Of a stretch of 64,000 nt of DNA, positions 10,893 through 23,399 are shown in pieces. The stretch lies in assembly GCA_963920635.1 (NCBI GenBank), contig OY987298.1, positions 82,655,454 through 82,719,453 of the forward strand, written 5' to 3'. Numbering within the stretch: the first letter of the stretch is position 1; every line of letters begins with the position of its first letter. The notes under the pieces are model-generated. The model saw only the letters and a list, made by a program, of their open reading frames with translations. It searched no databases and was not told the origin of the DNA. This DNA comes from Pseudeuparius sepicola. Its lineage: Eukaryota; Arthropoda; Insecta; Coleoptera; Anthribidae. The position numbers and the translations under genes are program-made.

Positions 10893-13800
10893 GTGAAGTG
10901 GGAAAATTTACAATCAGCATTTAGTGGAAGAATCAGGACAGGCTTAATTATTAACTTGAAGCATTCAGTAGACGTCAAGGCATTTTTGAGAGATTGTTTA
11001 AACCTTTTCAGTCGACGAATAAAAAATGCACTAAAAATTAATATGGTTAAATGTAATGCAGTGTTCTGTGGACTATTTGAGCTCAAGAAATCAGATGAAG
11101 TAATTCAAGAACTAAAATACTTTAATACTAAAAATATGGCAATTTATCAAGACACTGACCTGGTTAAATGGTTTAAGGATAATATCGAGGACGCCATTTC
11201 TATTCAATTAGATGAATTTCAGGAAAAAGAGTCTAGTTGGGCATTAAAGGCTATTATGAACATTCAAATAAATATCAACAAGTATACACCACTTTTGGGA
11301 TCATCGTACATTGATTTACCGGATACTATTAAAAGAAAGGAAGCTTGTATCAACGTGAAGAATGAAGATGAACTCTGCTTTGGATGGAGCGTGACTTCTG
11401 CTCTATACCCAGTCAGATTGAATTCTGATAGACCCAGCACTTACCCCCACCCCTCAACCGTTCTGAATTTAGAAGAATTAAACTGCCCTATGACACTACG
11501 ACAGATTCCACGATTTGAAAAGCAAAACGATATATCAATCAATGTGTACCTTCTACGAAAATCCAATAGAAACTTCAACACTTACCCTACTTATCTCACT
11601 AAAAATAAGAAAACTAAACACGTAAATTTACTACTGATACAAAATCATTATTTTAATGATGATGAAGAACTGGAAGAAGCAAGTAAAACTCCAGTTAGAT
11701 ACCATTTTGTTTGGATTAAGGACCTTTCCCGCCTGCTATCTACGCAGCTGGGCAAACGTAATGGGAAAAAATTCATCTGCGATAGATGCTTACACTATTT
11801 TCATTCTGAGGAAAAGTTAACAACGCATTATGAAGATTGTAAAAATATGAATGAGTGCAGAGTAAGGTTACCAGCAGAAGATAAAAAATTCTTGAAATTT
11901 AGTAATTTTAAAAACAAGGAAAAGGTGCCATTTATTATCTATGCGGACATAGAAAGCATTCTGAAACCTATTGAAGAGAAGAACAAGTACCAGGAACATG
12001 CACCCTGTAGTGTAGGATATTATTTGAAATATAGCTATGACGATACATTATCATTCTACAAATCATATACTGGAACAGATTGTATGGAGTGGTTTAGTAA
12101 TGAACTGAATCAGCTGGCCGAAGATATAGAAACAGTTTTCCTATGTCCGCTATCTATGGACCCGCTAACATCTCAACAGGAGATGGGCTTCAATATGTCA
12201 ACAGCGTGCCACGTTTGCGAGGAACCGTTCACCGCTGATCTGAAAAAGGTTCGAGATCATAACCATCTGACTGGAAAATTTAGAGGAGCCGCCCATGACG
12301 AATGCAATATTAATTATCAGGACGCCCATGTTGTACCCGTAGTATTCCACAATTTAAGCGGCTATGACGCTCATTTCGTGATTAAAAGCATTGCCAGTGA
12401 CATTGAAGGTCGCGTTGAACTGCTGCCAGTCAATAAGGAAAAATACATCTCGTTCACAAAATATATTCCTGAAAATAGTATCAAATTTAGATTTATTGAT
12501 AGCTACCGATTTATGGCTGGAGGACTAGATTCACTTGCGGCTAACTTGAGCAGTTATCCTATTCTTAGAAGTCAATTTGCACATTTACCTGAAGCTAAGT
12601 TTAAACTGCTTACAAGAAAGGGTGTTTTCCCTTATGATTTTGTGGACTCCATGGAGCAGCTGTATTATAATCAACTTCCACAGAAAGTTTGTTTTTATAA
12701 CAGATTAGAAGAAAGGCCTATTTATGAAAAGGAGTACGTTCATGCACAGAAAGTATGGAGGGAGTTTGAATGTAAAAATATCAGAGAATATGTTGAGCTG
12801 TACATGAAGGCAGATATACTTCTCTTATCAGACATATATGAAACGTTTAGAACCAGCTGTATAAGCACATATAAACTGGATCCTGCTCATTATTATACAT
12901 TGCCAGGATATACGTGGGACTGTATGCTGAAATACACCGGGGTTGAACTAGAACTTCTCACAGAAATTGACAAAGTAATATTTATAGAGAAAGGTATTAG
13001 AGGAGGCCTCTCACAGGTGTCAAAGCGCCGCTCTACTGCAAATAATAAATATATGCCAAACTATGATTCCGAAAAACCCTCAATATATCTGTCCTACTTT
13101 GACGTAAATAACCAATATGGGTGGTCAATGTCCCAATCACTTCCATACGCAGGATTTAAATGGACAGATCAGAATATTAATATACAAAGTATCCCAGACA
13201 ACTCCAATATTGGATACTTTCTAGAAGTTGACTTAGCTTATCCAGACTCCATACACGACGTACATAAGAACCTTCCTTTCTGCCCTACACAATGTAAGGT
13301 AGAGGGGGAATCAATAGTAGAAAGTAAAAAATGCTCAAAACTGATGGCAACCTTACATAATAAGGAAAAATATGTCATTCATTATAGGGCGTTGAAACAG
13401 GCTTTGGCTAATGGACTAATACTTAAAAAAATACATAGGGTCCTAGAATTCAAACAGTCTCCATGGTTGAAATCATATATTGATCTCAACACCAAACTCC
13501 GCACACAAGCAACTAGTGCATTCGAAAAAGATTTGTATAAACTACTAAACAACGCAGTCTTCGGAAAAACCATGGAAAACGTCAGAAATCATTCTGTAGT
13601 AAAACTAATAAATAAATGGGAAGGGCGTTACGGCGCAGAAGCATTAATTTCAAGACCAGAATTTAAATCGGTATCTATTTTTGAAGAAAACCTGGTAATA
13701 ATTGAATTAAATAAATCAGAAGTATTTCTTAATAAACCCATATACGTAGGTATGGCGATCTTAGATCTAGCTAAAACTACCCTCTACGACTTCCACTATA

Positions 13801-13904
13801 ACTACATGCTACCAGAATTTGGAAACGATTGTACAATACTTTACACAGATACAGACTCACTAATTTATGAGATACTTAATAAGGATAATACGACGAGATT
13901 GTGA
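10893..13904 (+). CDS. polB: Protein-primed family B DNA polymerase, left-arm copy (main open part)
   Basis: This 1003-codon frame holds all polymerase landmarks. The exonuclease motifs are YADIES (~350), [10 protein letters not shown] (~490) and [11 protein letters not shown] (~637). The polymerase motifs are DVNNQYG (~735), LLNNAVFGK (~885) and YTDTDS (~985). Before the second exonuclease motif is a Cys/His segment (C-x2-C ... [19 protein letters not shown]) like the zinc site of endonuclease VII-type proteins, and a CxxC...HxxxxC finger precedes the first. The first codon is GTG, not a real start: homology to the Polinton-2 polymerase continues upstream (10803-10892). The frame is lost near 13890, so the C-terminus lies in another frame. 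It is probably inactive as it stands. Confidence 0.9.
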   Translation: MKWENLQSAFSGRIRTGLIINLKHSVDVKAFLRDCLNLFSRRIKNALKINMVKCNAVFCGLFELKKSDEVIQELKYFNTKNMAIYQDTDLVKWFKDNIEDAISIQLDEFQEKESSWALKAIMNIQININKYTPLLGSSYIDLPDTIKRKEACINVKNEDELCFGWSVTSALYPVRLNSDRPSTYPHPSTVLNLEELNCPMTLRQIPRFEKQNDISINVYLLRKSNRNFNTYPTYLTKNKKTKHVNLLLIQNHYFNDDEELEEASKTPVRYHFVWIKDLSRLLSTQLGKRNGKKFICDRCLHYFHSEEKLTTHYEDCKNMNECRVRLPAEDKKFLKFSNFKNKEKVPFIIYADIESILKPIEEKNKYQEHAPCSVGYYLKYSYDDTLSFYKSYTGTDCMEWFSNELNQLAEDIETVFLCPLSMDPLTSQQEMGFNMSTACHVCEEPFTADLKKVRDHNHLTGKFRGAAHDECNINYQDAHVVPVVFHNLSGYDAHFVIKSIASDIEGRVELLPVNKEKYISFTKYIPENSIKFRFIDSYRFMAGGLDSLAANLSSYPILRSQFAHLPEAKFKLLTRKGVFPYDFVDSMEQLYYNQLPQKVCFYNRLEERPIYEKEYVHAQKVWREFECKNIREYVELYMKADILLLSDIYETFRTSCISTYKLDPAHYYTLPGYTWDCMLKYTGVELELLTEIDKVIFIEKGIRGGLSQVSKRRSTANNKYMPNYDSEKPSIYLSYFDVNNQYGWSMSQSLPYAGFKWTDQNINIQSIPDNSNIGYFLEVDLAYPDSIHDVHKNLPFCPTQCKVEGESIVESKKCSKLMATLHNKEKYVIHYRALKQALANGLILKKIHRVLEFKQSPWLKSYIDLNTKLRTQATSAFEKDLYKLLNNAVFGKTMENVRNHSVVKLINKWEGRYGAEALISRPEFKSVSIFEENLVIIELNKSEVFLNKPIYVGMAILDLAKTTLYDFHYNYMLPEFGNDCTILYTDTDSLIYEILNKDNTTRL

Positions 13905-14409
13905 CACATATTTTGATACTAGCGACTTCCCCCCAGAAAATAATTATGGTATACCACTTGTCAACAAAAAAGTGCTAGGATTGTTGAAGGAAGAAAATGG
14001 CGGTAGAATAATGACAGATTTCGTGGGGCTGAGATCTAAATTGTATGCAACTAAAGTTTTAAGAACCAGGGAAGATGAAAATATGCAGAAAATAAAGTTA
14101 GAAAGAGATGGATTAACTCTAGAAGAAATTAATGAAATTATGCAAAATGGAGATATAACCAAGAAAGCAAAGGGGATTAAAAAATCTGTAGTTAAGAGAA
14201 AAATCACGTTTGAAGACTACATATACTGTCTGGAAGAATAGAAAGAAAAAAGTATTAGCCAAAATTTAATAAGATCCGAAAAACATAACGTATACTCCAT
14301 TACACAAGAAAAAATTGCTCTAAGTCCACATGATGATAAAAGACAAATTGTATTCAATAGCTATGAAACACTTCCCTGGGGACATTACTCTATAATGCAA
14401 GGAAATTAA
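13867..14409 (+). pseudogene. polB: C-terminal part of left-arm PolB, frameshifted and with an in-frame TAG
   Basis: The polymerase resumes in a second frame after ~13890 with the conserved [19 protein letters not shown] and [14 protein letters not shown] segments. A TAG at 14239-14241 interrupts it, and the same frame then continues to a TAA at 14407-14409, ending in a ETLPWGHYS segment that matches the C-terminus of the Polinton-2 polymerase. So at least one frameshift and one nonsense change disable this copy. The mirror copy carries the same lesions. Confidence 0.8.
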
Positions 14410-16088
14410 CTATAATGTATGTGTATAATGTTATTATAATATATTATTATAGATTATATAATTAAAGGCTGAGTAAAAATCATTGTTTATGTACATACTA
14501 TGTAAAACAGAAGTTTAATGTACTTGCAACAAATATATATAATAAAATAAGTGGAAACTTCCGAACTGGTTTTATTGAAAAGTAAATACACCCTCATAGA
14601 AAAAATATTAAAAATATCATCAGGTATTAATTTATAGTTATATATCAATATAAAAATAATACTATGTTCTTAGGAATACATCTCGGGCAGGCATCTGTCG
14701 GTCGGGTTATTGATTACTTCTTGAGCACGTCCGTTTAAACTAAATAAGCAGACAGAAATTAATATTACATTTTAGGCATCGTTGTTTATTTAAAGTATAA
14801 CCCATTAGAGGTCGCTTCAGAACGGTCGGTCGGATATAGGTATATGGAGGAAAAATATTCTTGATAAATATAGATGGCGGTATCAGTACCTATTGATATA
14901 CATATATTAATAATCAGATAGTAATCAATATAAAGTAATAACATAATAGTTATTTATGTACCAAGGCACTGAAGTCCAACTTTTTATGACTCATGTGGAA
15001 TTTAGTTGCCGAGGCCTCTGGCCTTATATATATATTTTTGAAATCGGAAAAAAGTGTTTATTAGGCAAGAAAATAATCATACGGGATGATCCGTCCATGA
15101 ACCAACTGCGCGCGGCATTGCTTGACTTTTACGATCGCTCTACCTAGGTCAAGTATGACAAGACACGGCGTCTTCAAACAGAAAAACCAAACTGCTGCTT
15201 GTTGTGCAGCCTACATAACAAATCTTTTGATATTAAAACCTACTCGGAGGCTGGCGTCGTTAGACCATCCCCCGAGTCTTCAGGTGAGGTTCCGATGCTT
15301 CCGGCGCCCCCAAACAAGAAAAAACATGCGATATCTAAGTGTGATCCTGGAGGAACTATAACCGGGAATCACCGGGTGTATAGTTGGTTGATGGTTGACT
15401 TTCTGTCTTTGTTTGTAGCATGTTTTTGGAGTAGTATGGATATATTTAATCTTGGAGTCAAAATAAAGGGCATTTTAACAATGGGGCACCACGTCTATAG
15501 GTTTTGACGTCATTGGTTACTTAGTAGATAAAATAACGAGTTTTGCAGCCAGAAAGGTATATATTAACTTATTTTTATAATACCAAGCTTTCGGTCTACT
15601 TCGTGACCTTCATTTATTATTATTTATTTATTGTCATTGGTTACTTCAGTGCCGATTTCTGAGCTTTTAATGACGATTTTGGGATACTTCGCTGCCGATT
15701 TCAAGAAAAAGAATATACTCTAGAAGAGTACATTCTTCTATGGTAATAACAATCATAGGATTTTGTGGGATAGGGGATAGGTCCAAACCAATTCTGAAAG
15801 AAGTAGGAAATAGACGAAAAATTAAAGAATCATCATTTCTAGGAAATATGGACAACTGTGTTGCTGAATGTTCAGTGGAATTCACTAAAATATTATTGCC
15901 AGATATTCAAAGAGAAGTTAGCATAGATAATTAGATAAAACACAGGGTAGAATATCAGACAGGTGGCTAGGCTATTGTTTCTGTTGTCATGACATTTTAA
16001 CTTGACATCTATTAATCTACCATTTCACTTTGACGTGACATGATCTTTAAAAAAGGAGAAAGATTTTTTTTCCGAAAGCTCAGAAAAC
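14410..16088 (+). other. Left-arm tail beyond PolB, no recognised gene
   Basis: AT-rich sequence with several short ORFs (for example 14956-15147, 15199-15507 and 15740-15934), exactly mirrored in the right arm. The 15199 frame stays open upstream of its ATG and has a Cys-rich start, but I recognise none of them. They could be exons of a lost Polinton gene. Confidence 0.4.
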
Positions 16089-17953
16089 AAATTTGTTGAA
16101 GTTATTTTTTTGAGTTAAACGTTCAAAGTTTCGTTCATTTACTGTTAAGAATTTATGAATTTTCCAGGCAACTTGAAAAGGCTGTCTTTTAATCAGTTTG
16201 GTGTCGAAAAACCCAATTAAAAAAATTAAATAGATAGTTTCATGAAACTTTCGATAAAAAAATAATGATAAGTGATAAAAATAGCATAGGTAGTAAAATA
16301 AATATATAATAATTATACCATTACAACATTTTCAAAACTGTTCTTTTGATGGATAAGGGATAAAGACAAAAACGAAACCCTCACAATATTTTGTATGCTT
16401 GGTGGAAACAGTGGAATTTGTCCGAATTCTGTTTTAGTTTTTATTGTTCCAAAAAAACCGAACAAAACAGAAACTCGACTAGTCCGTTTGGTGTTTGGTT
16501 TGGTTTTCAGTAGGAGAAATAAAAAGCTTGTAAAAATAGCACAAAAAAGAAATGAAATGAGATGCTAAAAATGAGATTATTTCTCATCATATGAACAGGA
16601 TAACGATATGTACCAAAAGAGTCTGGTTGGACTTTGAAAACCGTTGTAAATTTACAAATAAACATTAACAAGTTAGAGTTTTTTACGGGACAAAACGTAA
16701 AAATTTCTATTGAAAACGCTTCGGAAGATTACTAATGATATGAATTAACTTTTTTTTGGAATATGTCTGATTGTATTACTTATAGTTAAACCATTGTACC
16801 AAGTTAGAGCTTTTTTTATATATCTTGAATGAAACAACGTTGTTTTATTCTTAACCTTTTTTTTTCATTTCCAAAACATTATCTCATGCAAGAGGTTCTA
16901 ATACAAAACCAGGTTTTAAAATTAAAAAACAGGTGCCAAAAATCCAAAGTATGACGTCACACCGCTGGTTAAAAAAGTGATGTGTGTTCCAACAACAGAC
17001 AAGAGGACCTTAGTCGTCTCCTGATCTGCTTGTAAATGCGAATTAAATCTAAACTATTTAACAAAATGTATTGCCCAATATTGACTTAATATATTTTCGG
17101 ATAAATTAGTTATCAATTAAATTTTGAAACTAGTTATTTTTGAAGAACACAGCTAATGCGTTCTTATATAAACATTGTAAACTAACTGGGCCTCATATTA
17201 GCTAAACTTCACAGCTGAATAGCTTCAGCTAAACTTCGCCGCTGTGACCGTAAAAGGATGTGCAGAACACCCGTGTAGACGTGTACTGTTGGTAAAGCCG
17301 TGTTTATTATATGACAAATTTAGTTATTAATTAAATTACCCAGACTTTTTATAATTATTTTCGGCATACCTTCGTTTTTCTGTTTTGGAGAAAATGATGC
17401 TATTGGACTGCTGGACAACAAAATTATATAGGATCCATAACACGTTTCATTCTTCAAATCGATCAATTCGACGAGAAGGAACAAATTAATTTTTTAGTAT
17501 AATAATTTTGGAAAACCACTTCTTTCGTTTCTGAAAATAAAATGCTTACAGATATGGTTTTGAACCCTGATTATTTTACACGATTTACCCTTTCGAGGCC
17601 CAACATTACGATCCACTGCTTCAAACTAAGCTGGAGAAATGTAAAATTTGTTTCGTACAGTTTTCTGTATGGAATGTTCAGCTTCAAATATGTGCTCTTT
17701 GTGTAGACAAGTTATATGGAATAAAATGAGGACATAGCTTCAATTAATACATATATTTTTTCAATAATAAAAATAATATTACGATACTCATTTTTGAATG
17801 CCCCTTATCCTACCAAGAAAAGCTTAAAGCGCCTAAGTAACTTGAAAAACGACTCAGAGAAACGACTAGACGACTTGAAAAAACAACTAGACGACTCGAA
17901 AAAACGACTAAACGACTTGGAAAACGACTAGTCGTTTTCCGAGTCGTTTAGTC
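16089..17953. other. Central spacer of the Polinton-1 palindrome
   Basis: 1865 bp of AT-rich single-copy sequence without a gene. Its right edge (about 17830-17950) is a run of ~20-bp repeats of the form CGACTAGACGACTTGAAAAA, ending in the small palindrome AACGACTAGTCGTT. This array touches the inner border of the right arm, so it may mark the fold point where the palindrome formed. Confidence 0.6.
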
Positions 17954-19632
17954 GTTTTCAGAGCTTTCGGAAAAAAAATCTTTCTCCTTTTTTAAAGATC
18001 ATGTCACGTCAAAGTGAAATGGTAGATTAATAGATGTCAAGTTAAAATGTCATGACAACAGAAACAATAGCCTAGCCACCTGTCTGATATTCTACCCTGT
18101 GTTTTATCTAATTATCTATGCTAACTTCTCTTTGAATATCTGGCAATAATATTTTAGTGAATTCCACTGAACATTCAGCAACACAGTTGTCCATATTTCC
18201 TAGAAATGATGATTCTTTAATTTTTCGTCTATTTCCTACTTCTTTCAGAATTGGTTTGGACCTATCCCCTATCCCACAAAATCCTATGATTGTTATTACC
18301 ATAGAAGAATGTACTCTTCTAGAGTATATTCTTTTTCTTGAAATCGGCAGCGAAGTATCCCAAAATCGTCATTAAAAGCTCAGAAATCGGCACTGAAGTA
18401 ACCAATGACAATAAATAAATAATAATAAATGAAGGTCACGAAGTAGACCGAAAGCTTGGTATTATAAAAATAAGTTAATATATACCTTTCTGGCTGCAAA
18501 ACTCGTTATTTTATCTACTAAGTAACCAATGACGTCAAAACCTATAGACGTGGTGCCCCATTGTTAAAATGCCCTTTATTTTGACTCCAAGATTAAATAT
18601 ATCCATACTACTCCAAAAACATGCTACAAACAAAGACAGAAAGTCAACCATCAACCAACTATACACCCGGTGATTCCCGGTTATAGTTCCTCCAGGATCA
18701 CACTTAGATATCGCATGTTTTTTCTTGTTTGGGGGCGCCGGAAGCATCGGAACCTCACCTGAAGACTCGGGGGATGGTCTAACGACGCCAGCCTCCGAGT
18801 AGGTTTTAATATCAAAAGATTTGTTATGTAGGCTGCACAACAAGCAGCAGTTTGGTTTTTCTGTTTGAAGACGCCGTGTCTTGTCATACTTGACCTAGGT
18901 AGAGCGATCGTAAAAGTCAAGCAATGCCGCGCGCAGTTGGTTCATGGACGGATCATCCCGTATGATTATTTTCTTGCCTAATAAACACTTTTTTCCGATT
19001 TCAAAAATATATATATAAGGCCAGAGGCCTCGGCAACTAAATTCCACATGAGTCATAAAAAGTTGGACTTCAGTGCCTTGGTACATAAATAACTATTATG
19101 TTATTACTTTATATTGATTACTATCTGATTATTAATATATGTATATCAATAGGTACTGATACCGCCATCTATATTTATCAAGAATATTTTTCCTCCATAT
19201 ACCTATATCCGACCGACCGTTCTGAAGCGACCTCTAATGGGTTATACTTTAAATAAACAACGATGCCTAAAATGTAATATTAATTTCTGTCTGCTTATTT
19301 AGTTTAAACGGACGTGCTCAAGAAGTAATCAATAACCCGACCGACAGATGCCTGCCCGAGATGTATTCCTAAGAACATAGTATTATTTTTATATTGATAT
19401 ATAACTATAAATTAATACCTGATGATATTTTTAATATTTTTTCTATGAGGGTGTATTTACTTTTCAATAAAACCAGTTCGGAAGTTTCCACTTATTTTAT
19501 TATATATATTTGTTGCAAGTACATTAAACTTCTGTTTTACATAGTATGTACATAAACAATGATTTTTACTCAGCCTTTAATTATATAATCTATAATAATA
19601 TATTATAATAACATTATACACATACATTATAG

Positions 19633-20175
19633 TTAATTTCCTTGCATTATAGAGTAATGTCCCCAGGGAAGTGTTTCATAGCTATTGAATACAATTTGTC
19701 TTTTATCATCATGTGGACTTAGAGCAATTTTTTCTTGTGTAATGGAGTATACGTTATGTTTTTCGGATCTTATTAAATTTTGGCTAATACTTTTTTCTTT
19801 CTATTCTTCCAGACAGTATATGTAGTCTTCAAACGTGATTTTTCTCTTAACTACAGATTTTTTAATCCCCTTTGCTTTCTTGGTTATATCTCCATTTTGC
19901 ATAATTTCATTAATTTCTTCTAGAGTTAATCCATCTCTTTCTAACTTTATTTTCTGCATATTTTCATCTTCCCTGGTTCTTAAAACTTTAGTTGCATACA
20001 ATTTAGATCTCAGCCCCACGAAATCTGTCATTATTCTACCGCCATTTTCTTCCTTCAACAATCCTAGCACTTTTTTGTTGACAAGTGGTATACCATAATT
20101 ATTTTCTGGGGGGAAGTCGCTAGTATCAAAATATGTGTCACAATCTCGTCGTATTATCCTTATTAAGTATCTCAT
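19633..20175 (-). pseudogene. polB: C-terminal part of right-arm PolB, frameshifted
   Basis: Mirror image of 13867-14409: the same second reading frame, the same in-frame TAG (complement at 19801-19803) and the same terminal segment. No difference from the left copy is visible here. Confidence 0.8.
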
Positions 20176-23149
20176 AAATTAGTGAGTCTGTATCTGTGTA
20201 AAGTATTGTACAATCGTTTCCAAATTCTGGTAGCATGTAGTTATAGTGGAAGTCGTAGAGGGTAGTTTTAGCTAGATCTAAGATCGCCATACCTACGTAT
20301 ATGGGTTTATTAAGAAATACTTCTGATTTATTTAATTCAATTATTACCAGGTTTTCTTCAAAAATAGATACCGATTTAAATTCTGGTCTTGAAATTAATG
20401 CTTCTGCGCCGTAACGCCCTTCCCATTTATTTATTAGTTTTACTACAGAATGATTTCTGACGTTTTCCATGGTTTTTCCGAAGACTGCGTTGTTTAGTAG
20501 TTTATACAAATCTTTTTCGAATGCACTAGTTGCTTGTGTGCGGAGTTTGGTGTTGAGATCAATATATGATTTCAACCATGGAGACTGTTTGAATTCTAGG
20601 ACCCTATGTATTTTTTTAAGTATTAGTCCATTAGCCAAAGCCTGTTTCAACGCCCTATAATGAATGACATATTTTTCCTTATTATGTAAGGTTGCCATCA
20701 GTTTTGAGCATTTTTTACTTTCTACTATTGATTCCCCCTCTACCTTACATTGTGTAGGGCAGAAAGGAAGGTTCTTATGTACGTCGTGTATGGAGTCTGG
20801 ATAAGCTAAGTCAACTTCTAGAAAGTATCCAATATTGGAGTTGTCTGGGATACTTTGTATATTAATATTCTGATCTGTCCATTTAAATCCTGCGTATGGA
20901 AGTGATTGGGACATTGACCACCCATATTGGTTATTTACGTCAAAGTAGGACAGATATATTGAGGGTTTTTCGGAATCATAGTTTGGCATATATTTATTAT
21001 TTGCAGTAGAGCGGCGCTTTGACACCTGTGAGAGGCCTCCTCTAATACCTTTCTCTATAAATATTACTTTGTCAATTTCTGTGAGAAGTTCTAGTTCAAC
21101 CCCGGTGTATTTCAGCATACAGTCCCACGTATATCCTGGCAATGTATAATAATGAGCAGGATCCAGTTTATATGTGCTTATACAGCTGGTTCTAAACGTT
21201 TCATATATGTCTGATAAGAGAAGTATATCTGCCTTCATGTACAGCTCAACATATTCTCTGATATTTTTACATTCAAACTCCCTCCATACTTTCTGTGCAT
21301 GAACGTACTCCTTTTCATAAATAGGCCTTTCTTCTAATCTGTTATAAAAACAAACTTTCTGTGGAAGTTGATTATAATACAGCTGCTCCATGGAGTCCAC
21401 AAAATCATAAGGGAAAACACCCTTTCTTGTAAGCAGTTTAAACTTAGCTTCAGGTAAATGTGCAAATTGACTTCTAAGAATAGGATAACTGCTCAAGTTA
21501 GCCGCAAGTGAATCTAGTCCTCCAGCCATAAATCGGTAGCTATCAATAAATCTAAATTTGATACTATTTTCAGGAATATATTTTGTGAACGAGATGTATT
21601 TTTCCTTATTGACTGGCAGCAGTTCAACGCGACCTTCAATGTCACTGGCAATGCTTTTAATCACGAAATGAGCGTCATAGCCGCTTAAATTGTGGAATAC
21701 TACGGGTACAACATGGGCGTCCTGATAATTAATATTGCATTCGTCATGGGCGGCTCCTCTAAATTTTCCAGTCAGATGGTTATGATCTCGAACCTTTTTC
21801 TGATCAGCGGTGAACGGTTCCTCGCAAACGTGGCACGCTGTTGACATATTGAAGCCCATCTCCTGTTGAGATGTTAGCGGGTCCATAGATAGCGGACATA
21901 GGAAAACTGTTTCTATATCTTCGGCCAGCTGATTCAGTTCATTACTAAACCACTCCATACAATCTGTTCCAGTATATGATTTGTAGAATGATAATGTATC
22001 GTCATAGCTATATTTCAAATAATATCCTACACTACAGGGTGCATGTTCCTGGTACTTGTTCTTCTCTTCAATAGGTTTCAGAATGCTTTCTATGTCCGCA
22101 TAGATAATAAATGGCACCTTTTCCTTGTTTTTAAAATTACTAAATTTCAAGAATTTTTTATCTTCTGCTGGTAACCTTACTCTGCACTCATTCATATTTT
22201 TACAATCTTCATAATGCGTTGTTAACTTTTCCTCAGAATGAAAATAGTGTAAGCATCTATCGCAGATGAATTTTTTCCCATTACGTTTGCCCAGCTGCGT
22301 AGATAGCAGGCGGGAAAGGTCCTTAATCCAAACAAAATGGTATCTAACTGGAGTTTTACTTGCTTCTTCCAGTTCTTCATCATCATTAAAATAATGATTT
22401 TGTATCAGTAGTAAATTTACGTGTTTAGTTTTCTTATTTTTAGTGAGATAAGTAGGGTAAGTGTTGAAGTTTCTATTGGATTTTCGTAGAAGGTACACAT
22501 TGATTGATATATCGTTTTGCTTTTCAAATCGTGGAATCTGTCGTAGTGTCATAGGGCAGTTTAATTCTTCTAAATTCAGAACGGTTGAGGGGTGGGGGTA
22601 AGTGCTGGGTCTATCAGAATTCAATCTGACTGGGTATAGAGCAGAAGTCACGCTCCATCCAAAGCAGAGTTCATCTTCATTCTTCACGTTGATACAAGCT
22701 TCCTTTCTTTTAATAGTATCCGGTAAATCAATGTACGATGATCCCAAAAGTGGTGTATACTTGTTGATATTTATTTGAATGTTCATAATAGCCTTTAATG
22801 CCCAACTAGACTCTTTTTCCTGAAATTCATCTAATTGAATAGAAATGGCGTCCTCGATATTATCCTTAAACCATTTAACCAGGTCAGTGTCTTGATAAAT
22901 TGCCATATTTTTAGTATTAAAGTATTTTAGTTCTTGAATTACTTCATCTGATTTCTTGAGCTCAAATAGTCCACAGAACACTGCATTACATTTAACCATA
23001 TTAATTTTTAGTGCATTTTTTATTCGTCGACTGAAAAGGTTTAAACAATCTCTCAAAAATGCCTTGACGTCTACTGAATGCTTCAAGTTAATAATTAAGC
23101 CTGTCCTGATTCTTCCACTAAATGCTGATTGTAAATTTTCCCACTTCAC
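20138..23149 (-). CDS. polB: Protein-primed family B DNA polymerase, right-arm copy (main open part)
   Basis: Mirror copy of 10893-13904, again 1003 codons with identical exonuclease and polymerase motifs. The only protein difference I find is one residue in the Cys/His segment, [13 protein letters not shown] here versus [13 protein letters not shown] on the left. It shares the GTG pseudo-start and the distal frameshift. Such near identity means the duplication is recent or the arms are homogenised by gene conversion. Confidence 0.9.
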   Translation of the reverse strand: MKWENLQSAFSGRIRTGLIINLKHSVDVKAFLRDCLNLFSRRIKNALKINMVKCNAVFCGLFELKKSDEVIQELKYFNTKNMAIYQDTDLVKWFKDNIEDAISIQLDEFQEKESSWALKAIMNIQININKYTPLLGSSYIDLPDTIKRKEACINVKNEDELCFGWSVTSALYPVRLNSDRPSTYPHPSTVLNLEELNCPMTLRQIPRFEKQNDISINVYLLRKSNRNFNTYPTYLTKNKKTKHVNLLLIQNHYFNDDEELEEASKTPVRYHFVWIKDLSRLLSTQLGKRNGKKFICDRCLHYFHSEEKLTTHYEDCKNMNECRVRLPAEDKKFLKFSNFKNKEKVPFIIYADIESILKPIEEKNKYQEHAPCSVGYYLKYSYDDTLSFYKSYTGTDCMEWFSNELNQLAEDIETVFLCPLSMDPLTSQQEMGFNMSTACHVCEEPFTADQKKVRDHNHLTGKFRGAAHDECNINYQDAHVVPVVFHNLSGYDAHFVIKSIASDIEGRVELLPVNKEKYISFTKYIPENSIKFRFIDSYRFMAGGLDSLAANLSSYPILRSQFAHLPEAKFKLLTRKGVFPYDFVDSMEQLYYNQLPQKVCFYNRLEERPIYEKEYVHAQKVWREFECKNIREYVELYMKADILLLSDIYETFRTSCISTYKLDPAHYYTLPGYTWDCMLKYTGVELELLTEIDKVIFIEKGIRGGLSQVSKRRSTANNKYMPNYDSEKPSIYLSYFDVNNQYGWSMSQSLPYAGFKWTDQNINIQSIPDNSNIGYFLEVDLAYPDSIHDVHKNLPFCPTQCKVEGESIVESKKCSKLMATLHNKEKYVIHYRALKQALANGLILKKIHRVLEFKQSPWLKSYIDLNTKLRTQATSAFEKDLYKLLNNAVFGKTMENVRNHSVVKLINKWEGRYGAEALISRPEFKSVSIFEENLVIIELNKSEVFLNKPIYVGMAILDLAKTTLYDFHYNYMLPEFGNDCTILYTDTDSLIYEILNKDNTTRL

Positions 23150-23252
23150 TCTATCGGAAGCTCTCTGTTTTCGCTTATTAACTCCACCTCCGACAATTAT
23201 AAACCTTTTAAATAAGTGTTTATAATTTCTAACTTTTTTTTAAATGCTGTTT

Positions 23253-23399
23253 TTACGATACAGAGGTAGCCTTTTTCAAGTAAACATTTACGACTTTAAT
23301 AATTTTGCCACATTCTTTTAATCCATTCTCTACATCCAGTTGGCTACCATCAAACAATTCAGTTTGCAACTTGGTAACTGTGCTATTTATTGTTTCCAT
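23253..23399 (-). CDS. Small ORF (48 aa) upstream of right PolB
   Basis: Mirror copy of the ORF at 10643-10789 with the same ATG, length and stop. It is probably a detached N-terminal piece of the polymerase gene. Confidence 0.35.
   Translation of the reverse strand: METINSTVTKLQTELFDGSQLDVENGLKECGKIIKVVNVYLKKATSVS

Larger units (their letters stand above)
7638..16088 (+). repeat. Left arm of the Polinton-1 palindrome
   Basis: From 9553 to 16088 every base x pairs with position 34042-x without an indel, and the coding part differs at very few sites. Outside that, 7638-7977 pairs with 24493-24825; the hAT insertion (7986-9552) exists only on this side. The outer part contains two ~165-bp direct repeats (around 7779-7950 and 9589-9743) that share GACGCGCTGTT and GGATTCGAAC. 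Confidence 0.9.
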
